From: Halobacteriovorax marinus
GTDB taxonomy: Bacteria; Bdellovibrionota; Bacteriovoracia; Bacteriovoracales; Bacteriovoracaceae
Direction: 5' to 3'
DNA length: 64,000 bases
NCBI GenBank assembly: GCA_002163155.1
Contig: MAAO01000006.1
Span: forward strand, 620,001-684,000
The notes under the pieces were generated by a model. The model was not told the origin of the DNA. It made no database searches and saw nothing but the letters and a program-made list of their open reading frames with translations. Of this stretch, positions 50,181-58,027 are shown one piece after another. The translations under genes were made by a program, and so were the position numbers. How positions within the stretch are numbered: position 1 is the stretch's first letter; the number at the start of each line of letters is the position of its first letter.

Positions 50181-51080
50181 ATGTCAAATTGTAACTCACA
50201 TGGCCACGGCCATCATCATCACCACCCCAGTGGTAGTAAAAATATACTAATAGCTTTCTTCCTTAACTTTGGATTTGCTATAATCGAATTTATTGGCGGT
50301 TACTACACAAATAGTATGGCCATCTATTCAGATGCTCTCCACGACTTAGGAGATAGTACAGCTCTTCTCATGTCTTACTTCTTTGAAAAGTTTTCAAAGA
50401 AAAATCCGGATAAGAAATATACCTACGGTTATAGAAGATTCTCTTTATTGAGCGCCTTAATCAATGCGGTTATTCTACTCTTGGGTTCTGTCTTTGTTAT
50501 TAAAGAGTCTATAGAGCGACTCTCTAATCCCGAGCCAGTAATGGTTGAGGGTATGTTTGCTCTTGCGATCCTAGGGGTCGCAGTAAACGGTTTTGCAGCT
50601 TACCGCATGTCTAAGGAAGACGGGATTAACCAGAGAATGGTCATGTTACATTTGATGGAAGATATTCTTGGTTGGGTTGCTGTGTTAATTGTCAGTGTTA
50701 TTCTCTATTTTAAGCCATGGTTTATTCTCGACTCAATTCTCTCTATTCTTGTTTCTCTCATGGTTTTAAAGGGTGTTTATCACGGATTGAAGAGAGTTGT
50801 GACGATTCTCATGCAGGCATTTCCTACGGGACTTAGTATGGAGAAAGTGAAGACTGAGCTCTTAAAGGTCAAAGACGTGTTGGATGTTCACTATATTCAA
50901 GGATGGTCTATGGATGAGGAGTCACACTCTTTAACTTTTCATGTTTGCGTCCCAGATGCCATGACGGTTAAGGAATTAGACGCCACAAAGATCACTATTA
51001 AGGCGCTATTATTTGATATGAATATAACGGACTCGGTCATTGAATTTGAAGGGCAGAGTCACAATTGCGAGCAGAACTAA
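50181..51080 (+). CDS. Cation diffusion facilitator family metal exporter
   Basis: This 299-residue membrane protein has six transmembrane segments, an N-terminal His-rich stretch (HGHGHHHHH, residues 7-15) and the metal-binding motif YSDALHDLGDS in the second segment, matching the CDF HxxxD set with Asp and His residues. A second site follows in the fifth segment (LMEDILGW). The C-terminal cytoplasmic domain (about 210-290) has the ferredoxin-like fold. CDF proteins export Zn, Cd or Co in exchange for protons; the His-rich start points to zinc. It matches CzcD in size. Confidence 0.93.
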   Translation: MSNCNSHGHGHHHHHPSGSKNILIAFFLNFGFAIIEFIGGYYTNSMAIYSDALHDLGDSTALLMSYFFEKFSKKNPDKKYTYGYRRFSLLSALINAVILLLGSVFVIKESIERLSNPEPVMVEGMFALAILGVAVNGFAAYRMSKEDGINQRMVMLHLMEDILGWVAVLIVSVILYFKPWFILDSILSILVSLMVLKGVYHGLKRVVTILMQAFPTGLSMEKVKTELLKVKDVLDVHYIQGWSMDEESHSLTFHVCVPDAMTVKELDATKITIKALLFDMNITDSVIEFEGQSHNCEQN

Positions 51081-51224
51081 ATCAGCTTTAGTTACAGTTG
51101 GCGCGTATTTCGAATAATCAGATAGTTAGAAGGATAATAAAGTCAATTGAAGACTTGAAAAAACGTACAAAAACGATTAATTTCATTAGGTTGATATTGT
51201 AAACATTTAACAGGGGTTCAAGTC

Positions 51225-51329
51225 GTGGCCAGTGGTTCTCGTCATAGAAGAAAACACAATAAGGGTAGACGTAAAAGAGGTTCTAAATACAGAAAGAACT
51301 TACGTCTTCGTAAAAAAGAAAGAAGCTAA
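51225..51329 (+). CDS. Very basic 34-residue peptide, possible ribosomal or RNA-binding protein
   Basis: GTG at 51225 opens 34 codons rich in Arg and Lys (21 of 34 residues): SGSRHRRKHNKGRRKRGSKY, then RKNLRLRKKERS. AGGGG lies nine bases upstream. It ends 28 bases before a strong intrinsic terminator, so this looks like a transcribed gene. Very small basic proteins of this kind include the ribosomal proteins bTHX and bS22-like/AURKAIP1-like peptides; the SG-rich start and clusters of Arg suit ribosome or RNA contact, but I cannot name a family. It is too short for most gene callers and was read by eye. Confidence 0.6.
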   Translation: MASGSRHRRKHNKGRRKRGSKYRKNLRLRKKERS

Positions 51330-51356
51330 AAGCTTAGGCTTTCAGATCATAAAGGG

Positions 51357-51387
51357 CCCTTCAATCTTGAAGGGTTTTTTATTTTTT
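51357..51387 (+). terminator. Intrinsic terminator of the basic peptide gene
   Basis: CCCTTC and GAAGGG (51357-51362 and 51369-51374) form a six-pair stem with an AATCTT loop (extendable by AA/TT), followed by TTTTTTATTTTTT. A typical strong terminator. Confidence 0.85.
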
Positions 51388-51537
51388 GCCCACAATTAAT
51401 TGCCAATCAAATATCTCTTTCACTTAATCTAACAGCCTAATATTACAGTCACCAAGTCTCATAGCTATTTAAATTTATGGAGTTTTCCATACTTGAGTTA
51501 AATTATAGAAATACTATTTAGCTCCGATAAGGAATAT

Positions 51538-54375
51538 ATGAATTTTAAGTACCTCTTTCATTTCATTCTTTTAAGTCTCCTTGTCATGCCGCAAGCGTTT
51601 TCACTTCCAAACTTTTCCGGAAAAGATGAGGATCGCGATATTCAATTTAATATTTTTAAATTGGGTGGAGGACTAATTGATAGTTCAGTGATGAGATTTT
51701 CTAAATGTGCTGGTGGAAATACTTCGGGGACACTCTCAGACTTAGTCGATAATACTACTCAATTAGACTGTAATAATCACACTCAGATTAAACCTTTTTG
51801 TCGTTGTGTAAATTTAGTTGCTGGCGGGAAGGTAGATAGAAAGGGAATTAAAAAGAAGCTAGAAAAGCAATACTTTGATTACTTAAAAAATCATGAACAA
51901 GTAAAAAAGGACTTTTTAGAAGAGAAGCTTTTTGAAGAGTATGTTCAGCTCACAAGTTTAATGGAAGATAAGAGTAGTTGTGCCCCAGAATTGGCAGAAA
52001 AATTTGATGAAATGCGCGAGATTTATTCTCAACAACAGGCAGGTTCTCCTAAAGTTCCGAATCATTTCGTAAACGGGACTTCTTTGGCCAACCAAGTTGG
52101 GTGGTTTGATGTAGACGGAATGGGTCCAGTTGCTCATAGTCCGGACATGAAAATTTACAAAAAAGCTGAAAGCAATAGTGGAATAGACAATTTTGAAGAG
52201 GTCTCTCTATTTTTAAAATCTATTATAAGTAAGTATCCAACTATGGATCAGATGGACTTAGATACGGTTGATTATATTATCAAAGAAGAATTTTCTCTTC
52301 ATGGTGGTGATCTCATATGCACTGACTCATATCATACAGCGATTTACAGGCATACGATAATAGGAGCAATCATTGAAAAAGGTGCAGTGGAGGAGTTTTC
52401 TGATGCACGTAATAGTAACCTTTTAGGAAGTATTGCATATCCCTCAGAAGTAAGATCAATTGGGGAGCATATAAAAAATGAATTACAGAATAATATTAAC
52501 TTAGACTGTAGTGAGTTAAATAAGAAGTTTCTACGTTTTCAAGACTCTAAAGCGTCATCTAATGAAGCCTCTTCTAAGTCATTTGATGATTACGTTCATT
52601 CTACTGTAATGATTGATGCTTATAAAGGGGATGGCATTTATAGTTTTAATAATTTTGTAAAAGAATTCATTGTATCTAACGATCTCATTGATTTTGCAAA
52701 CCAAAGGTTTGAAGCCGATATCTATTTCTGTCATAAGAATAATCTAGATGATCTATCAGAAAGAATCATTGCCGATAAAATTAAGAACGAAGAAAAATTT
52801 GCAAAACTACAAGAGTTATTAAAACGGGATACTGAACTAACGAACGATATTTTTGATATGGAATCAGAGCTTGATAGAGTTGAAGTTAGAATAAGAGGCG
52901 AAGAAGAGAGTAGAGAGCAACTTCAAGAAGAAATTCTAAGTTTAAGGGCTGAAAATAAAGACATCAAAGATAAAGTTGATTCAGGAACTTTGACTCATGA
53001 GCAGTTGAGTTCTGCAAATAAGAGATTTGGAGAAAATAAAGGAAAAATTAGAGAAAATATTCGTCAAATCCGAATTGATACTTCTTCGATCACAAGAAAT
53101 AAGAATAATGCTAAAACATTAAGAACAGATCTAGGTGGTCTTGTTGCAGGAAGGGTTGCAGTAGGAAAGTCTATGACAGATATTTTAGATGGAGATAGTA
53201 ATGCTACCAATCTAATGGTTCAAAAATCTAGGCAAGCAATTTTTGGAAAGCCAAAAATAGTCACTTATGATTTAAATACGAAACGTTATACAGCAAATAG
53301 TAACTTTGCGAAAGAGCATAAGAAGTTTAATGAGAACCCGTTTGCGGCCTTAGACGATATTAAAGGATATAAGGCAGCAGAAGAGAAACTAGCTAAAACT
53401 GGAAAGAATACCTTATCTAATTTCTTTAAAGCAGCTCCTAAAGTTTCTACACCAAAATTTAAAATAAGTTCCAATCCATTTAATATTAATAAAGTGAGTA
53501 AGGTATCAAAAAAAATACAAGATACGCCAAGTGATAAATTATCTTCTCAAGAGAAAAATATTCAGAAAAAACTAAGTGCCCTTGATGCTTATGAAAAGAG
53601 AATAGATGCAAAAGTTCAGAACTTTCAAAAGGTAAATTCTACAGTAAAGAGTAGCCCTAAAATTTCTAAACAAGATGAAAGTATCACTTCTTTAAAAGAA
53701 GAGATTAAAAATGTAAAAAGAGATAGAGAGGAATTTTCTAGAAAAATTAAAGCGATACAGAACAAGAGCACTAATAAGACTTCAACCACAGTTGTTGAAA
53801 AGTCTCCTAAGGACGAAGATTCATCTCGTGATGCATTAGGAATAATTAAGTCTGGTGACTTTAGGAAACCAAGTGCGAAAGGGACAAGTGTAGCAAATAA
53901 GGTTGCGGATAATGTGCTTGCAGATTTTAAGTCACTTGCTCCTGTTGTGGCCGGTAATCAAGATATTGGAAAATCTACTACTCTTATCAGTGGAAATAAC
54001 ACGACAAGGCTAGAAGGACTGGCTAGTCCCTCTAAAGAGAACTTTTCTCTAGATGATTCCAATGTATTTAATGACACCGTTCTTAGTGAAAATGATTTTA
54101 GTGAACTTTCTGGATCTCTTGATCCACAACTCTTAGATAAATACTCTATTAAAGAAGGTGAGTATATCTCTGTGGATAATTCATCTGGTCGTATCATCTA
54201 TAATCCAATCTTCAAAAATGGAAAAGTTGTTAGGTTTGAAAAAGTGAAAGTCCTTTCAAAAGAAGAAGTCTTGATTGCTCATAAGAAAGAAAAAGAGAAG
54301 ATTCAAAGAATGAAGTACGATATTGTTAAACATGCAGATCTCGTCAATCTGTTCTCCGGTATATTGAGAAGGTAA
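51538..54375 (+). CDS. Large secreted coiled-coil protein of unknown function
   Basis: This 945-residue protein has a signal peptide (MNFKYLFHFILLSLLVMP...). The region of about 50-110 has several cysteines (SKCAGG, LDCNN, FCRCVN) that may form disulphides. Residues about 390-480 and 640-690 are Lys/Glu/Arg-rich with heptad-like leucines, predicting coiled coils (LDRVEVRIRGEEESREQLQEE). The rest is low in recognisable motifs. It is monocistronic. Exported helical proteins of this size are frequent in predatory Bdellovibrionota and may act on the envelope or the prey, but that is guesswork. No enzyme motif was found. Confidence 0.7.
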   Translation: MNFKYLFHFILLSLLVMPQAFSLPNFSGKDEDRDIQFNIFKLGGGLIDSSVMRFSKCAGGNTSGTLSDLVDNTTQLDCNNHTQIKPFCRCVNLVAGGKVDRKGIKKKLEKQYFDYLKNHEQVKKDFLEEKLFEEYVQLTSLMEDKSSCAPELAEKFDEMREIYSQQQAGSPKVPNHFVNGTSLANQVGWFDVDGMGPVAHSPDMKIYKKAESNSGIDNFEEVSLFLKSIISKYPTMDQMDLDTVDYIIKEEFSLHGGDLICTDSYHTAIYRHTIIGAIIEKGAVEEFSDARNSNLLGSIAYPSEVRSIGEHIKNELQNNINLDCSELNKKFLRFQDSKASSNEASSKSFDDYVHSTVMIDAYKGDGIYSFNNFVKEFIVSNDLIDFANQRFEADIYFCHKNNLDDLSERIIADKIKNEEKFAKLQELLKRDTELTNDIFDMESELDRVEVRIRGEEESREQLQEEILSLRAENKDIKDKVDSGTLTHEQLSSANKRFGENKGKIRENIRQIRIDTSSITRNKNNAKTLRTDLGGLVAGRVAVGKSMTDILDGDSNATNLMVQKSRQAIFGKPKIVTYDLNTKRYTANSNFAKEHKKFNENPFAALDDIKGYKAAEEKLAKTGKNTLSNFFKAAPKVSTPKFKISSNPFNINKVSKVSKKIQDTPSDKLSSQEKNIQKKLSALDAYEKRIDAKVQNFQKVNSTVKSSPKISKQDESITSLKEEIKNVKRDREEFSRKIKAIQNKSTNKTSTTVVEKSPKDEDSSRDALGIIKSGDFRKPSAKGTSVANKVADNVLADFKSLAPVVAGNQDIGKSTTLISGNNTTRLEGLASPSKENFSLDDSNVFNDTVLSENDFSELSGSLDPQLLDKYSIKEGEYISVDNSSGRIIYNPIFKNGKVVRFEKVKVLSKEEVLIAHKKEKEKIQRMKYDIVKHADLVNLFSGILRR

Positions 54376-54443
54376 AGAAACCTATCATTCCACTTTATTA
54401 CTTTCTATAAAAAAAATTAAAACAATCCAATTTAAACTATCTT

Positions 54444-54472
54444 ATCCTGCATCAAATACATTTTTGCAGGAT
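54444..54472 (+). terminator. Hairpin after the coiled-coil protein gene
   Basis: ATCCTGCA and TGCAGGAT (54444-54451 and 54465-54472) pair over eight bases with a T-rich loop. It lies about 70 bases beyond the stop of the 945-residue protein gene. There is no T-run after it, so it is only a possible transcript end. Confidence 0.4.
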
Positions 54473-54597
54473 TCCAAGATGAACAAATTCAAGCCTATCT
54501 TAAAAATTAATTTCTTCTCACATATTTTAAAAATATATCGATAAGAAAGAAATAATTTTTCTTAAAATTAATAGAAGTCTAAATAGGGAGAACTACG

Positions 54598-55674
54598 ATG
54601 TTAAAAATTCTTACGACCACCGCTTTTACTATGGGCCTAATGTTCAATGCCAATGCATTAAATATTGGTCAATCTTGTGCCTTAAAGGGGCCAGCAAGTG
54701 CACTAGGAAAAGAAATGCAAAGGGGAGCAGCCGCTTACTTTAAAGGTACTAGTATTAAACTTGAAACTATGGATGATAAGTATGAGCCAAAGTTATGTGT
54801 AAAGAACACGAAGGCATTTTTAGCTAAGAATGTTGATGCACTATTTGGATATGTAGGAACTCCAACTTCAAAAGCTTGTGCTCCTTTGGCCATGGCCGCG
54901 AAGAAGATCTACTTTGGTCCTTTTACTGGAGCAGGATTTCTAGCTGATGCTAAGAAGAATCCTTATAGCTTCAGTGTAAGAGCTAGTTATGATGCTGAAA
55001 CTGAAATGATGGTGGATGCTCTTGTTAAAAAAGGAATTAAGAAAATTGCCATCTTTATTCAAGATGATGGTTTTGGTGCTGTTGGGAAATCAGGAGTGCT
55101 TAAAGCTTTGAAGAAACACGGACTCTCTCTGGCGGGAGAAGGTCGTTATAAGAGAAACACTATTGCTGTTAAAGGTGGTGCAGATAAAATTATCGCTTCT
55201 GGAGCTGGTGGAGTTATCACCGTTGGTGCCTATAAGCCGTGTGGAACGGCCATTAAATATTTGAGAAAGAAAGGATTCAATGGTCCCATTATTAATATCT
55301 CTTTTGTAGGGAGTAAGGCACTAGCTAAAATAGTTAAAGGCAAAGCTGACAATGTCTTTGTTTCACAAGTAGTTCCTAATCCATGGGATGCTTCAATTCC
55401 AATTGTTAAAGAATACCAAAGTAAAATTGGCGGTAATTACGGATTCATTAGTTTGGAAGGATATATTACGGCAAAAATATTTGAAATTGGTGTAAAGAAA
55501 GCTGGAGCTAAAGCTACCAGTTCAGACGCGCTTAAAACTGCTTTTGAGACTATAAATACAGATTTAGGTGGAATTAAAGCGACTTTTGGGCCAAATGATC
55601 ACCGTGCTCTAGATAAAACTTACTTAACGAGGATCAATACTGATGGTTCTTTTACTTATGTAAATGGTCTTTAG
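54598..55674 (+). CDS. LivK-type periplasmic binding protein (Peripla_BP_6)
   Basis: This 358-residue protein has a signal peptide (MLKILTTTAFTMGLMFNANA) and the two-lobed periplasmic binding fold: GQSCALKGPASALGKEMQRGAAAYF, DALFGYVGTPTSKACAPLAMAAKKIYFGPFTGAGF, IFIQDDGFGAVGKSGVLKALKKHG and GVITVGAYKPCGTAIKYLRKKGF. LivK/AmiC-type members bind amino acids or amides. The family normally works with an ABC permease, but none is nearby. The next gene, 46 bases downstream, is a chemoreceptor. A plausible reading is that the protein passes ligand to the receptor, as the E. coli maltose-binding protein does with Tar. Confidence 0.88.
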   Translation: MLKILTTTAFTMGLMFNANALNIGQSCALKGPASALGKEMQRGAAAYFKGTSIKLETMDDKYEPKLCVKNTKAFLAKNVDALFGYVGTPTSKACAPLAMAAKKIYFGPFTGAGFLADAKKNPYSFSVRASYDAETEMMVDALVKKGIKKIAIFIQDDGFGAVGKSGVLKALKKHGLSLAGEGRYKRNTIAVKGGADKIIASGAGGVITVGAYKPCGTAIKYLRKKGFNGPIINISFVGSKALAKIVKGKADNVFVSQVVPNPWDASIPIVKEYQSKIGGNYGFISLEGYITAKIFEIGVKKAGAKATSSDALKTAFETINTDLGGIKATFGPNDHRALDKTYLTRINTDGSFTYVNGL

Positions 55675-55720
55675 TACCGATAATTAGTTAAGAAGATGTA
55701 AAAATTGAGGTAAGGGCACA

Positions 55721-57358
55721 ATGAATTTATTTAAAAAGTTATCGTTGAAAAGTAAAATTTTAACTTTGTTCTTTGTGATCATTACCTCTTTTATCCTATT
55801 AAATGTAGCGAGTATTATTAAAATTCGTACAATAGCCTCGCTGCTTAATACAGAGTCTGATGTTGATAAGATTCAAAAGCTTTCTTTAACTCTAAGTAAG
55901 GTTCAAGAAAATCTGCAATTCCTAGTTCTAAACTCTAGTTCTGGTGATGGCATGGAATCTGATAAATCTAAGAAAACTGTTCTAGAAGTAGAGAAGAGCT
56001 GGACAGAATTAGACAAAATTGAATTCATTAAGACGAACTCATCGATCCAAGAGAAGTATAATGCATACAAGAGTGATTACTTAAGTACACTTACATTACT
56101 TAAAGAAGACAGCTCTCTTGAAGCGGCAGAACAAATCTTAACTAAACTTCCTGTTTCTTATTCAAATTTTCAAATTAAATTAAATGACGACCTAGAAAAA
56201 GAATTTAAATCAATTGAAAACGCAAATGTAAATACCAATGAGTCTATTAATCAATTTAATACGTTCTTAATCATAACTTCAGCTGTCCTATTTGTTGTCT
56301 TTGGTGCTCTTGTTCTCTTCTTTTTAAAATTGATAGTTAAACCATTGGAGCATATTCAAAAGACACTCAATCACGTCTCAGGAAATGTTCAAACTAATTC
56401 GGATAAGTTAGAGGATAATTCTTCGCTCTTAGAGCAAGGCTCCGTTAAATTATCTTCGAACCTAGATGCGACTTCTTCTACTTTAAATGAATTGTTAATG
56501 ATGCTTAAAAAGAATATTGAAGAAATTAACGTTGCTACCAAGAACTCTGAAGAGTTAGAGGTCTCAGCTCGTAATGGTATTTCAGCTGTTCAAAATATGT
56601 CAGAATCAGTGAATGAAATAGATCATAATAATCAGAAAATGATGAGTGTAACCGGCGAAGTCGGATCGAGCTTAGAAGAGATTATTACTGTTATTGCAGA
56701 AATTGGTCTTAAGACTAATGTTATAAATAGTATCGTATTCCAAACGAAACTACTTTCTTTTAATGCTTCCGTTGAAGCTGCTCGCGCAGGAGAGTATGGA
56801 AAAGGATTCTCTGTAGTTGCTGAGGAGGTCGGAAAACTGGCCCTTGAGAGTGGGAATGCAGCTGCTGAAATTGCAGCTCTGCTAGATCAAAGTACTGTTA
56901 AGGTGAAACAGATAGTTGAAGATTCAAATTTAAAGATGAGTGCTGTGACTAGTGAAAGTGAAAAGAAGGTAAAAGAAGGTTTGGAGAGAACAAAGGAATG
57001 TGGAGTTGTTCTCGATGAAATTATTCATAAGGTTACACACATGCGAGATGTCGTTCATAGAATTCATGACGCTTCTAATGAGCAAAGCCAAGGGATTAGT
57101 ACTGTAAATAATAGTATGGACGAACTTGAAGGTGTAATTAGAAGCACTAATGAGATATCGACCTCTACGTTGGATCTCTCAAATGAGCTTGGTGGGGAAT
57201 CTAATAGACTTCGAGAAACATTTGAAAACCTAAAAGGTCTTCTCTCGGGTGTAGAGAGTTCTTATTCTGTTGAAACGGTACAAGATCTTGAACTCTCTGA
57301 TGAGTTTAATGAACATGAATATGAGGATGTTGAAGAAATAAAGGATGAGGCATCTTAG
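55721..57358 (+). CDS. Methyl-accepting chemotaxis protein
   Basis: This 545-residue receptor has a membrane segment at about 13-32, a periplasmic helical sensor (about 35-180), a second membrane segment at about 187-207 ([20 protein letters not shown]), a HAMP-like linker and a long methyl-accepting signalling domain. The hairpin tip reads [34 protein letters not shown], the conserved CheA/CheW contact. It ends in an acidic tail with no NWETF-like CheR pentapeptide. The sensor has no named domain. AAGGGCACA lies before the ATG. It is likely co-transcribed with the binding protein gene 46 bases upstream. Confidence 0.92.
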   Translation: MNLFKKLSLKSKILTLFFVIITSFILLNVASIIKIRTIASLLNTESDVDKIQKLSLTLSKVQENLQFLVLNSSSGDGMESDKSKKTVLEVEKSWTELDKIEFIKTNSSIQEKYNAYKSDYLSTLTLLKEDSSLEAAEQILTKLPVSYSNFQIKLNDDLEKEFKSIENANVNTNESINQFNTFLIITSAVLFVVFGALVLFFLKLIVKPLEHIQKTLNHVSGNVQTNSDKLEDNSSLLEQGSVKLSSNLDATSSTLNELLMMLKKNIEEINVATKNSEELEVSARNGISAVQNMSESVNEIDHNNQKMMSVTGEVGSSLEEIITVIAEIGLKTNVINSIVFQTKLLSFNASVEAARAGEYGKGFSVVAEEVGKLALESGNAAAEIAALLDQSTVKVKQIVEDSNLKMSAVTSESEKKVKEGLERTKECGVVLDEIIHKVTHMRDVVHRIHDASNEQSQGISTVNNSMDELEGVIRSTNEISTSTLDLSNELGGESNRLRETFENLKGLLSGVESSYSVETVQDLELSDEFNEHEYEDVEEIKDEAS

Positions 57359-57361
57359 AAT

Positions 57362-57388
57362 AAAAAAAGGGCACTTCCAATGTGCCCT
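57362..57388 (-). terminator. Intrinsic terminator of the charged repeat protein gene
   Basis: On the minus strand AGGGCAC and GTGCCCT (57382-57388 and 57368-57374) pair across a seven-base loop and are followed by TTTTTT (57367-57362). It lies 29 bases past the stop of the charged repeat protein gene. On the plus strand the stem could also end the chemoreceptor gene but lacks a T-run. Confidence 0.82.
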
Positions 57389-57416
57389 CTGGGTTATCTT
57401 GAATTTCTAATATAAA

Positions 57417-57812
57417 TTAATCATTACTACTTGTTCTACGAGAATTTCTCTTCGTTTGGCGATATTCTTTTCTATCTTCTCTTTTTTCCTGTCTATATTC
57501 TTTTCTATCTTCTCTTTTATCTTGTCTGTACTCTTTCTTCTCTGCTTGTCTTGCCAACTTATATTCTTCTCGGCTTAAGTCTCCAGAGCGTAACTCTTTA
57601 CGATCATCTTTCTTTTCTTGTTTAAATTCACTTCTGGCTTCTCTTTTATCTTCTCTATATTCTTTCTTATTCTCTCTACGCTCTTGTCTCATATCCTTTC
57701 TTTGCTCTCTCTTCTCTTGGCGCATTTCATCGCGTCTACCTTGCCTTTCATTGGCGAGAGATAGGGGAGAAAATAAGGATGCTAAGAGAGTAAAGGTGAT
57801 TAACTTCTTCAT
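57417..57812 (-). CDS. Secreted Arg/Lys/Glu/Asp repeat protein
   Basis: This 131-residue protein has a signal peptide (MKKLITFTLLASLFSPLSLA) and then is almost wholly charged. Related eight- to ten-residue units recur: KEYREDKREAR, KEYRQDKREDR, KEYRQEKREDR, KEYRQTKRNSR, with a DLSREEYKLARQ break in the middle. Such a sequence should form long charged single helices. It may act as a metal-, RNA- or surface-binding peptide, or as a stress-induced envelope protein like Spy/CpxP; no family is named. It is a single gene with its own terminator. Codon use does not look unusual. Confidence 0.75.
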   Translation of the reverse strand: MKKLITFTLLASLFSPLSLANERQGRRDEMRQEKREQRKDMRQERRENKKEYREDKREARSEFKQEKKDDRKELRSGDLSREEYKLARQAEKKEYRQDKREDRKEYRQEKREDRKEYRQTKRNSRRTSSND

Positions 57813-57948
57813 AAATTCTCCACATTAGTTTTTTGACTTTTACTAGCCTTACTATAGCAACGATTGAGTTTGAATAAGGTGTCATAATTTAAAAAGATGT
57901 AAGTCTTCGAAATTTAGGGATTTCTTAAAATAATTTAAGAGGTAAGAA

Positions 57949-57977
57949 AAGATGGGCCAAGTGATTGTGCCCATCTT
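57949..57977 (-). terminator. Intrinsic terminator of the lipid-pathway operon
   Basis: AAGATGGGC and GCCCATCTT pair over nine bases (57949-57957 and 57969-57977) with an 11-base loop, followed on the minus strand by TTCTTACC. It lies 51 bases beyond the stop of the PEP-synthase-like gene and closes the three-gene operon 58028-63986. Confidence 0.75.
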
Positions 57978-58027
57978 CTGTGGTGATTAGTTTATTGTTG
58001 TTTGTGATTTTAAACGTTTATATAAGC

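Noticed and set aside
54479-54544. A 21-codon frame upstream of the LivK-type gene
   Set aside because: It has no ribosome-binding site and no conserved feature.
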